Of a stretch of 14,997 bases of DNA, positions 8,227 through 14,897 are shown piece by piece. Made by a program: the position numbers and the translations under genes. How positions within the stretch are numbered: the stretch's first letter is position 1; each line of letters starts with the position of its first letter. Source of the DNA: an uncultured Ruminococcus sp. (GTDB lineage Bacteria; Bacillota; Clostridia; Oscillospirales; Acutalibacteraceae); the NCBI GenBank assembly GCA_902773045.1, contig CACYDE010000351.1:1-14997 (forward strand). The letters run 5' to 3'. The notes beneath the pieces were generated by a model. That model worked only from the letters and a program-made list of their open reading frames with translations. It was not told where the DNA came from and did no database searches.

Positions 8227-10083
8227 TTACACGTCCATGATGATCGGGAGTATCATGGGATTACGGCGCGTTCTCTCGAAGATCAGCTTCGAAACATCGT
8301 CCTTGACCCTGTTTTTGATAGTTCCCCAATCGTGAACGTTCTCGTAAGCACAGTCATACAGAACGTCATTAACATGTCTCCTTACGTCCTCGAAAAGATC
8401 TTCCGACTCACGAACGTAGACAAAACCTCTTGAAACGATGTCCGGACCCGAAATAACGTTTCCGTTTTCCGTGTCGAGAGTCGCAACGATAATAACAAGA
8501 CCGTCCTGTCCGAGGTGTTTTCTGTCACGAAGGACAATACTTCCGACGTCGCCGACACCAAGTCCGTCAACAAAGACCTTTCCTGCCTGAACGGAAGGAA
8601 GCTGTTTGAGATAAGTATCGTTCAGTTCGACAACATTTCCGACGTCGCCGATAAAAATATTTTTGTGTTCCATTCCCATGGAAAGCGCAAGCTCGGCATG
8701 CTTTCTGAGGTGCTTCTGCTCTCCGTGAACGGGAATAAAGAACTTCGGCTTCGTCAAACCGTGAATGATCTTAAGCTCCTCCCTGCACGCATGACCCGAA
8801 ACATGAACCTCATACATCGACTCATAAACCACTTCACAGCCTTTTTTCAAAAGCTCGTCAACAACATTTCCGACAGTCTTCTCGTTTCCCGGAATAGGGT
8901 TCGCGGAAATTATTATGAAATCGCCGTAACCGACCTCGACCTTTTTGTGATCCGAATAAGCCATTCTTGAAAGCGCGGACATAGGTTCGCCCTGACTTCC
9001 TGTCGTCACAAGAACGACTTCATGAGGAGAATATCTCTTTAACATGTCTATATCAATGATAACTCCGTCGGGAACTTCAAGATAACCGAGTTCAATCGCA
9101 ACCGAAAGATAGTTGAGCATGCTTCTTCCGGAAAAAGCGACCTTTCGTCCGTGTTTCTCCGCACAGTAGATGATCTGCTGGATACGGCTGATGTTTGACG
9201 CGAAAGTTGCGATGATTATCCGCTTGTTCTCCGCTTTCTGGAAGAGTCTTTCAAAGGATTCAAAAACCGTCTGCTCCGTCATTGTGTAGCCGGGCTTGTC
9301 GGCATTCGTCGATTCCGCCAACAGCGCCAGTACGCCCTTCTTTCCGAGTTCTGCGAAACGCGCCAGGTCGATCATCTCGCCGGTCGTGGGGGTGCAGTCG
9401 ATTTTAAAGTCGCCGGTGTGTACGATAGTTCCGACTTCCGTGTGAATAGCCACAGCAACGGAATCGGGGATCGAATGGTTCACGTGAATAAATTCTATCT
9501 TCATGCAGCCGAGGCGGATCGTATCGCCTGCTTTCACAACATTGAGATTGACCTGATTATACAGTCCGAATTCTTTGAGCTTATTCTCTACAAGCCCGAT
9601 GGTGAGCGCAGTTCCGTAAACCGGCAGCTTGACTTTTCCGAGAAGGAAAGGCAGACCTCCGATGTGATCCTCGTGACCGTGAGTGATAACGATACCCTTG
9701 ATCCTGTCGGCGTTCTCCTCAACATAAGTAAAATCCGGGATCACAAGATCCACGCCGAGCATATCGCCGTCGGGAAATGCCATTCCGCAGTCAAGGATAA
9801 AAATATCATTGCCGCATTCAAACAAAGTGATGTTCTTTCCTATCTCGTTGAGACCTCCGAGAAACATAACACGAACGGTAGGTTTGTTCTTGTTCTGATT
9901 CCTGCTCTGATTCTTGTTTTGGTTCCGGTTCGGCTGAGGTTTTCTCTTCTCCCCGCTTTGCTTGCTTTTGTAGTATTTGACGGGTTTATTGCTCTCGTTC
10001 TTAACGCCGTTATAAGGCTTGTTCGCGTAAGTCTTCTTCCTTCCTGTTCCATTCTGTTTTTTGTAGTTTACATTCATTGCCAC
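8227..10083 (-). CDS. rnj: Ribonuclease J
   Basis: RNase J is a metallo-beta-lactamase/beta-CASP nuclease with 5'-3' exo- and endonuclease activity, central to mRNA turnover and rRNA maturation in Firmicutes. Counting from the GTG at 10083 (618 aa): a basic low-complexity N-terminal tail of about 68 residues rich in Lys, Asn, Gln and Arg, then VRVMFLGGLNEIGKN, the metal motif HGHEDH (135-140), HTGDFKID (222-229), AESTNADKPG, the beta-CASP domain, VSGHACREELK and PVHGEQKHL. The ORF extends to an ATG at 10146, but GGAGG (10091-10095) lies 7 nt before the GTG at 10083; an ATG two codons further is a third option. It is the first gene of the cluster. Only one RNase J is in the window, so the J1/J2 class is not assigned. 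Confidence 0.95.
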   Translation of the reverse strand: MAMNVNYKKQNGTGRKKTYANKPYNGVKNESNKPVKYYKSKQSGEKRKPQPNRNQNKNQSRNQNKNKPTVRVMFLGGLNEIGKNITLFECGNDIFILDCGMAFPDGDMLGVDLVIPDFTYVEENADRIKGIVITHGHEDHIGGLPFLLGKVKLPVYGTALTIGLVENKLKEFGLYNQVNLNVVKAGDTIRLGCMKIEFIHVNHSIPDSVAVAIHTEVGTIVHTGDFKIDCTPTTGEMIDLARFAELGKKGVLALLAESTNADKPGYTMTEQTVFESFERLFQKAENKRIIIATFASNISRIQQIIYCAEKHGRKVAFSGRSMLNYLSVAIELGYLEVPDGVIIDIDMLKRYSPHEVVLVTTGSQGEPMSALSRMAYSDHKKVEVGYGDFIIISANPIPGNEKTVGNVVDELLKKGCEVVYESMYEVHVSGHACREELKIIHGLTKPKFFIPVHGEQKHLRKHAELALSMGMEHKNIFIGDVGNVVELNDTYLKQLPSVQAGKVFVDGLGVGDVGSIVLRDRKHLGQDGLVIIVATLDTENGNVISGPDIVSRGFVYVRESEDLFEDVRRHVNDVLYDCAYENVHDWGTIKNRVKDDVSKLIFERTRRNPMILPIIMDV

Positions 10084-10341
10084 TAAATTACCTCCATAAA
10101 GCTGATTTTTATATTTCATATCGGTAACAAACATTACATCTTTCATAGCAAACGGTGCCTATGAAGACCGGAGTCGACCGATAAATTATATACATAAGGA
10201 TATATCAAATTATTATATTCAAATATCTTCCTGTAAAATATTATTACCTCTTAAAATAATAACATTTTAATGAAAGACACACAATTCTTAGTTAAAAATA
10301 TTATTGCCAAAAATTCGTTCATAAAACAAAGACAATACGAC
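10084..10341 (-). promoter_or_regulatory. Long 5' leader of the RNase J transcript
   Basis: From the predicted start of transcription near 10341 to the GTG start there are about 258 bases. The distal part is very AT-rich. A perfect 7-bp inverted repeat, TTCATAG (10142-10148) and CTATGAA (10159-10165), could form a hairpin with a 10-base loop about 45 bases before the Shine-Dalgarno. I recognise no known riboswitch or T-box. Confidence 0.45.
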
Positions 10342-10347
10342 TAATCT

Positions 10348-10376
10348 ATTTTAACGCAATATACAAATAATGTCAA
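10348..10376 (-). promoter_or_regulatory. SigA-type promoter of the RNase J cluster
   Basis: On the minus strand, TTGACA (10371-10376) is separated by 17 bases from TAAAAT (10348-10353). The -35 is a perfect consensus and the -10 matches 5 of 6. It is in intergenic DNA upstream of rnj, with an expected transcription start near 10341. Confidence 0.85.
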
Positions 10377-10413
10377 GTTAAGCAGTTCTTAAAGAAAGAA
10401 GACTTATTGTTAC

Positions 10414-10439
10414 CCAAATTAATTACATGTAATTTTTGG
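10414..10439. promoter_or_regulatory. Palindrome upstream of the RNase J promoter
   Basis: A perfect 14-bp palindrome AATTACATGTAATT (10421-10434) is flanked by CCAAA on the left (10414-10418, two extra bases) and TTTGG on the right (10435-10439). It lies about 38 bases upstream of the -35 box, where an activator or upstream repressor could bind. The cognate protein is unknown, and AT-rich DNA produces some palindromes by chance. Confidence 0.4.
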
Positions 10440-10578
10440 ACAAATAAATATAAAATATTTTTAATAAATCAAACAAAAAGAAGGCTGAGGTTAGTAATTT
10501 TTAACATTAATTATTCCGGAAAAGAAATTTATTTTGTTTTGCCGACATATAGTTTCTTTTTGATTTTAATTACAAGCC

Positions 10579-10611
10579 AAAAGCACAGTCTCACAAGGAA
10601 ACTGTGCTTTT
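10579..10611 (-). terminator. Intrinsic terminator after adhE
   Basis: Perfect 11-bp arms AAAAGCACAGT (10579-10589) and ACTGTGCTTTT (10601-10611) enclose an 11-base loop, 48 bases after the adhE stop. On the minus strand the T-tract is short (TTTT, within the stem), so efficiency may be moderate. It separates adhE from the RNase J promoter. Confidence 0.7.
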
Positions 10612-10659
10612 GAAGAGTTTATTTATAGAAGTCTGTTCGAGTCAGTGAGCAGATAAAAA

Positions 10660-13308
10660 TCAGTTGTTTTCTTCGGAAACTGCTTCTTCCTTTTTGTAAT
10701 CCTGTCCGTAGTAAGCGCGGAGATACATCTCCTTAAGCTCGCTCATGAGCGGATATCTCGGGTTAGCGCCTGTGCACTGATCGTCGAATGCCTGCTCTGT
10801 CATTTCGTCAAGAGTGGAGAGGAAGTCGTTTTCGTCTACGCCGTAATCTCTGATAGTCGGCTTGATTCCGATTTTTGCCTTAAGATCCTCAACAGCCTTG
10901 ATGAGGTTCTCAAGCTTCTCTTCGTTTGTGTTTCCGCCAAGTCCGAGATGATCTGCAACTTCTGCATATCTTTCAAGTGTGTGCGGGTGATCGTACTGGC
11001 TGAATGTTCCCATCTTTGTCGGAACCTCGGCAGCGTTGAAGCGAAGAACATCGCAGATCACGAGTGCGTTTGCGATACCGTGAGGAATGTGATGGAACGC
11101 ACCGAGCTTATGAGCCAAAGAGTGAGAAACACCGAGGAATGCATTAGCGAACGCCATACCTGCGAGAGTAGCTGCGTTAGCCATCTTCTCTCTTGCAACA
11201 GGATCGTTGGGACCGTTGTCGTAAGCTCTCGGGAGATACTCAAAGATGATCTTAAGAGCGCGAAGCGCAAGTCCATCGGTATAATCCGTAGCCATTACGG
11301 AAGCATAAGCTTCAAGAGCATGAGTAACAGCGTCGATACCGGAAGCCGAAGTAAGACCCTTAGGAGCAGTCATGTGCATATCAGCGTCGATAATAGCCAT
11401 GTTCGGAAGAAGCTCGTAGTCAGCAAGCGGATACTTAACGCCGGATCTCTCGTCCGTGATAACGGCGAACGGAGTAACCTCGGAACCTGTACCTGCCGAG
11501 GTCGGAATAGCAATGAAGTAAGCTTTCTCGCCCATCTTCGGGAATGTATAAATTCTCTTTCTGATATCAACGAAACGCATTGCCATGTCAAGGAAGTCTG
11601 CTTCGGGATGCTCATAGAGAACCCACATGATCTTACCTGCGTCCATTGCGGAACCGCCGCCGATAGCGATGATCGTATCGGGCTGGAAAGCTCTCATCTG
11701 CTCTGCACCCTCTTTTGCGCACGCAAGAGTCGGATCCGGAGCAACGTTATAGAATGTTGTATGTGTAATGCCCATTTCATCGAGCTTATCTGTGATCGGC
11801 TTTGTGTAACCGTTGTTGAAGAGGAAGCTGTCGGTTACGATGAACGCCTTCTTCTTGCCCATTACATTCTTAAGTTCGTCAAGCGCTACAGGCAAGCAGC
11901 CCTTCTTAAAGTAAACCTTCTCCGGAGCTCTGAACCAAAGCATATTCTCTCTCCTCTCTGCTACTGTCTTGATATTGATAAGGTGCTTAACGCCAACGTT
12001 CTCGGAAACACTGTTGCCGCCCCATGAGCCGCAGCCGAGAGTAAGCGACGGAGCAAGCTTGAAGTTGTAGAGATCGCCGATACCGCCCAGTGAGGAAGGT
12101 GTGTTGATGATAAGACGGCAAGTCTTCATTCTTGCTGTGAACTCGTCATACTTTTCCTTCTGGTTATGAGTGTCGATCCAAAGAACAGCTGTATGACCGA
12201 TACCGCCGTTGTTGTTGAGAAGTGTTTCTGCAATATTGAGAGAATCCTCAAAGTTTTCGGATTTATACATACCGAGGATAGTCGTGAGCTTCTCGTGACC
12301 GAAAGCTTCCTCGGGATCTGTGCTTGTTGCTTCGCCGATGAGAACCTTAACGTCGTCGGGAACATCAAAGCCTGCCATCTTAGCGATAGTTACGGGACGC
12401 TGACCAACGATCTTTGCGTTGAGCGCGCCGTTGATAAGCATAGTGCTTCTGATCTTATCCTTCTCTTCTTCGTTGAGGAAGTAGCAGCCTCTTTTGATGA
12501 ACTCTGCCTTAACGTCCTCATAGATGAGCTTGTCGGCGATAACTGTCTGCTCTGTAGCGCAGATCATGCCGTTGTCGAAAGTCTTCGAATGAATGATCGA
12601 GTTGACCGCATTGATGATGTCTGCGGAAGGATCAATGATAGCGGAAGCGTTACCTGCTCCTACGCCGACAGCCGGAGTACCGCTCGAATAAGCAGCCTTA
12701 ACCATTCCGGGACCGCCTGTTGCGAGGATAATGTCAGCCTCTCTCATAAGAGTATTAGTGAGTTCAAGAGACGGAACGTCGATCCATCCGATGATTCCTT
12801 CCGGAGCGCCTGCAGCAACGGCAGCTTCAAGAACTACCTTTGCAGCCTCGATCGTGGAGTGCTTTGCTCTCGGGTGGGGGCTGATAATCATTGCGTTTCT
12901 TGTTTTAAGACAAAGAAGCGACTTGAAGATAGCCGTTGAAGTCGGGTTTGTCGTCGGGATAACCGCACCGACTACACCGATAGGCTCTGCGATCTTCTTC
13001 ATTCCGTATGCCTTGTCCTCTTCGATAACGCCGCATGTCTTTGTATTTTTGTAAGCATTGTAAATATACTCTGCTGCGTAGTGATTTTTAATTACCTTAT
13101 CTTCAACGATGCCCATGCCTGTTTCCTCAACGGCCATTTTAGCAAGTCTGATTCTCTGATGGTTAGCTGCAAGAGCTGCCGACTTGAAAATAAAGTCAAC
13201 CTGCTCCTGTGTGTATTCCGCAAACTTTTTCTGAGCTTCTCTCACCTGAGCAAGCTTAGCTTCAAAGCTTTCTACACTGTCAACGATAATCTGCTGATAT
13301 TCGCTCAT
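10660..13308 (-). CDS. adhE: Bifunctional aldehyde-alcohol dehydrogenase AdhE
   Basis: AdhE reduces acetyl-CoA to acetaldehyde and then to ethanol, using NADH twice, and so re-oxidises NADH in fermentation; the protein assembles into long spirosome filaments. The 882-residue product has an N-terminal aldehyde dehydrogenase domain with catalytic Cys250 in NGMICATEQ, a linker around 440-460, and a C-terminal iron-dependent alcohol dehydrogenase domain with the NAD-binding GGGSAMDAGK (550-559) and metal ligands corresponding to Asp659, His663, His729 and His743 (SGIDAVTHALEAY, GVSHSLAHKLGAFHHIPHG). Length and all key residues are normal. AGGAGAG lies 5 nt before the ATG at 13308. The gene stands alone, with its own promoter and terminator. 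Long open antisense frames suggest strongly biased codon use, as expected for a highly expressed enzyme. Confidence 0.98.
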   Translation of the reverse strand: MSEYQQIIVDSVESFEAKLAQVREAQKKFAEYTQEQVDFIFKSAALAANHQRIRLAKMAVEETGMGIVEDKVIKNHYAAEYIYNAYKNTKTCGVIEEDKAYGMKKIAEPIGVVGAVIPTTNPTSTAIFKSLLCLKTRNAMIISPHPRAKHSTIEAAKVVLEAAVAAGAPEGIIGWIDVPSLELTNTLMREADIILATGGPGMVKAAYSSGTPAVGVGAGNASAIIDPSADIINAVNSIIHSKTFDNGMICATEQTVIADKLIYEDVKAEFIKRGCYFLNEEEKDKIRSTMLINGALNAKIVGQRPVTIAKMAGFDVPDDVKVLIGEATSTDPEEAFGHEKLTTILGMYKSENFEDSLNIAETLLNNNGGIGHTAVLWIDTHNQKEKYDEFTARMKTCRLIINTPSSLGGIGDLYNFKLAPSLTLGCGSWGGNSVSENVGVKHLINIKTVAERRENMLWFRAPEKVYFKKGCLPVALDELKNVMGKKKAFIVTDSFLFNNGYTKPITDKLDEMGITHTTFYNVAPDPTLACAKEGAEQMRAFQPDTIIAIGGGSAMDAGKIMWVLYEHPEADFLDMAMRFVDIRKRIYTFPKMGEKAYFIAIPTSAGTGSEVTPFAVITDERSGVKYPLADYELLPNMAIIDADMHMTAPKGLTSASGIDAVTHALEAYASVMATDYTDGLALRALKIIFEYLPRAYDNGPNDPVAREKMANAATLAGMAFANAFLGVSHSLAHKLGAFHHIPHGIANALVICDVLRFNAAEVPTKMGTFSQYDHPHTLERYAEVADHLGLGGNTNEEKLENLIKAVEDLKAKIGIKPTIRDYGVDENDFLSTLDEMTEQAFDDQCTGANPRYPLMSELKEMYLRAYYGQDYKKEEAVSEENN

Positions 13309-13340
13309 AATAACTCTCCTGACTTCTTAATTTCTGAAAT

Positions 13341-13368
13341 ATACATTGTTATTTTTTTATCAATGTAT
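13341..13368. promoter_or_regulatory. Candidate Rex operator and hairpin in the adhE leader
   Basis: The 18-mer TTGTTATTTTTTTATCAA (13346-13363) matches 12 of 14 defined positions of the clostridial Rex operator consensus TTGTTAANNNNTTAACAA. It is nested in a longer inverted repeat with perfect 8-bp arms ATACATTG (13341-13348) and CAATGTAT (13361-13368). Rex is the NADH/NAD-sensing repressor that commonly controls adhE. The site lies about 30-50 bases downstream of the predicted transcription start, where bound protein could block elongation. The same sequence would also fold as an RNA hairpin 33 bases before the start codon. Confidence 0.5.
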
Positions 13369-13400
13369 GATATAACAACCGCGTTTCTGTTGCCTTTATT

Positions 13401-13429
13401 AATATAACACAAATTCATATTTTTTTCAA
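13401..13429 (-). promoter_or_regulatory. SigA-type promoter of adhE (extended -10)
   Basis: On the minus strand, TTGAAA (13424-13429) is 17 bases from TATATT (13401-13406), which is preceded by TGT, an extended -10 element. Expected transcription start is near 13394, giving a leader of about 86 bases. Confidence 0.8.
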
Positions 13430-13441
13430 TAGAAAACAAAG

Positions 13442-13474
13442 AAAAAATGCGAATATTTTTAAAATTCGCATTTT
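13442..13474 (-). terminator. Intrinsic terminator between the SDR gene and adhE
   Basis: Perfect 10-bp arms AAAATGCGAA (13444-13453) and TTCGCATTTT (13465-13474) with an 11-base loop; on the minus strand the stem runs into TTTTTT. It lies just before the adhE -35 box and about 195 bases after the SDR stop, so it probably isolates adhE from read-through of the MaoC-SDR transcript. Confidence 0.8.
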
Positions 13475-13668
13475 GACTTTTTTTAACGGTTTTTTCTTTA
13501 AAATTATCGGTCACATTAACAAAAACGCTGAAAAATTTTGAAATCTATTTGTTATGAAATTGTTATTTTGACCTGTTGTGAATTTAAAAATAAAAAACTA
13601 TAAAGTTTTAATATTGGTATATCGCGGCGAAATATTACTCGGACTTGCCTCAGCTTTCCGCATTAAGA
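13475..13668. other. AT-rich stretch after the SDR gene
   Basis: No gene is supported here. A weak AT-only hairpin, AAAACT (13594-13599) and AGTTTT (13604-13609), is followed on the minus strand by a T-rich run and might be an early weak terminator. Isolated Rex-like half sites (TTGTGAA at 13576-13582; TTGTTAA on the minus strand near 13514-13520) lack a good second half. Confidence 0.4.
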
Positions 13669-14403
13669 TCACATCACCTGACCGCCCGAGAGATTAATAT
13701 TTTCTCCGGTAACAAAAGACGCCGACTCGGAACAAAGGTAATCAATGCATTCGTTGACTTCATTCGGGGAAATACACTGTTTGCAGGGCTGAACGCTTTT
13801 GTTCAGTTCGGCTATATGAGGAGATACGGTGTCCCAGAACCGAGTCTCCATCATAGCCGGAGCTATGCCGTTGACAGTCACGTTTTTTCCGAAATATTCG
13901 ACCGCGTAACTTTTGATAAGTCCCACAAGGGCATACTTTATCATGGTATATTCCGACATATATTTCGGAGGAGCGCCGATCGTGCATGACGAAGTTGTGA
14001 TAACAACACGTCCGAATTTTTGTTTCTTCATCGCAGGAAGAACGTATTTGAGAATTATGGCGATCGCACAGACTTGTATGCGGAAATTTTCATTCAGTCT
14101 TTCATAAGAGAACTTTCCCGCCTTTTCATAGATAAGCTTTCCTGCGGCGAAGTGGAGGACGTGAGTGATCCGAACATTGCTTTCCATAATTCCGGTAATT
14201 GTTTTTTCCACGGCTTCACAGTCGCCGAGATCGCATATCACGGTTTGGATCGTAATATTGTCAAGCTTTAAAGCTTCTATACGTTCGGAAGATGAATAGC
14301 AAAATGCGATAATATGACATTTTTTTCCGGATTCGTCAAGATGTTTTATGTAAGACAGCGCCGTATCGGAAGACGCTCCGAGTATCAGATAATTTGATTC
14401 CAT
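13669..14403 (-). CDS. Short-chain dehydrogenase/reductase (FabG-like)
   Basis: A 244-residue SDR-fold oxidoreductase, probably NAD(P)H-dependent and cytosolic; exact substrate unknown. The catalytic residues are visible: Ser138/139 in TTSSC, Tyr152 and Lys156 in YTMIK, with Asn106 as the likely tetrad Asn. The C-terminal INLSGGQ (236-242) is typical of FabG-like members. The N-terminal nucleotide loop reads LGASSDTAL (8-16) and lacks the usual final glycine of GxxxGxG, an unusual variant. GGGAGGG lies 6 nt before the ATG at 14403, so I reject the ATG at 14436. It starts 13 nt after the stop of the MaoC-like gene and its Shine-Dalgarno overlaps that stop. The pairing suggests reduction of a 3-ketoacyl or related carbonyl group attached to CoA or an acyl carrier protein, which is an inference. 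Confidence 0.88.
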   Translation of the reverse strand: MESNYLILGASSDTALSYIKHLDESGKKCHIIAFCYSSSERIEALKLDNITIQTVICDLGDCEAVEKTITGIMESNVRITHVLHFAAGKLIYEKAGKFSYERLNENFRIQVCAIAIILKYVLPAMKKQKFGRVVITTSSCTIGAPPKYMSEYTMIKYALVGLIKSYAVEYFGKNVTVNGIAPAMMETRFWDTVSPHIAELNKSVQPCKQCISPNEVNECIDYLCSESASFVTGENINLSGGQVM

Positions 14404-14416
14404 GTTTGACCCTCCC

Positions 14417-14833
14417 TCATTTCGTGAAGCCGACAAGAATTTTTCCTTTAACGACCTTGTCGCCGTTCTGATTCGTGATCGAGGCTTTTATTTCCGCAGT
14501 TTTCGTTGATTCGCTCAATGATGAAACTTTCCCCTTTACGGTGAGTGTATCCCCGACGTAAACCGGTTTATGAAACGAAGAATTGCAGCTCAGGAGAAGG
14601 CAGTATTCCCCGGGAAGATACATTCCGACCAGCGTTGAGAAAAACGAGGAACTCATCATGCCGTAAACCAAACGGTCACGGTAACCGTTGCTGCGGGCAT
14701 ATTCGGTCTGAATGTGCATAGGATTCATATCTCCGGAAAGCTTTCCGAAGGATCCCTGCATTTCTTCCGTAATTGTAACATCAAAGCTTTCGGTCATTCC
14801 GACCGACATCTGATCGAAGGTGTAATGATTCAT
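14417..14833 (-). CDS. MaoC-like hotdog-fold dehydratase
   Basis: A complete 138-residue single-hotdog protein of the MaoC/(R)-specific enoyl hydratase type. The hydratase motif is recognisable as FGKLSGDMNPMH (29-40), with the presumed catalytic pair Asp35 and His40. It departs from the usual form at HIQTEYA (40-46) and VYGMM (56-60; many homologues have a His before the Gly). GDTLTVKGKV (95-104) fits the hotdog core. Such enzymes hydrate 2-enoyl-CoA or enoyl-ACP to (R)-3-hydroxyacyl products or catalyse the reverse. AAGGGGG precedes the ATG at 14833. It is the first gene of a two-gene unit with the SDR. Whether it acts in lipid, polyketide or surface-sugar acyl metabolism cannot be told from this window. 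Confidence 0.87.
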   Translation of the reverse strand: MNHYTFDQMSVGMTESFDVTITEEMQGSFGKLSGDMNPMHIQTEYARSNGYRDRLVYGMMSSSFFSTLVGMYLPGEYCLLLSCNSSFHKPVYVGDTLTVKGKVSSLSESTKTAEIKASITNQNGDKVVKGKILVGFTK

Positions 14834-14850
14834 TATTAATCCCCCTTGGC

Positions 14851-14880
14851 ATGTTGTAATATATTGACATTATACAACAT
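14851..14880. promoter_or_regulatory. Inverted repeat over the MaoC-SDR promoter, operator-like
   Basis: Perfect 8-bp arms ATGTTGTA (14851-14858) and TACAACAT (14873-14880) are separated by 14 bases. The right arm overlaps the -10 box and spacer; the left arm lies just after the expected transcription start. This position is typical of a repressor operator. The regulator is not identified. Confidence 0.55.
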
Positions 14881-14897
14881 TTTAAAAGAGAAATCAA
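14869..14897 (-). promoter_or_regulatory. SigA-type promoter of the MaoC-SDR unit
   Basis: On the minus strand, TTGATT (14892-14897) is 17 bases from a perfect TATAAT (14869-14874). Expected transcription start is near 14862, about 29 bases before the MaoC-like start codon. Confidence 0.8.

Noticed and set aside
9418..10086. 222-codon open frame antisense to the RNase J gene
   Set aside because: Composition is non-protein-like and the opposite strand carries an unmistakable RNase J.
10407..10613. 68-codon plus-strand frame in the intergenic region
   Set aside because: It runs through the adhE terminator, is very AT-rich, has no ribosome site and shows no recognisable motif.
10948..12027. 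359-codon open frame on the plus strand, antisense to adhE
   Set aside because: It lies fully inside adhE, has no recognisable motif, is rich in Cys/Ser/Arg as expected from reading a biased gene backwards, and is explained by adhE codon use.
12166..12939. 257-codon open frame on the plus strand, antisense to adhE
   Set aside because: Same reasoning: a shadow of the highly biased adhE coding strand with no domain signature.
13576..13582. TTGTGAA as part of a second Rex site
   Set aside because: The expected second half-site at the right distance is absent, so only an isolated half match remains.
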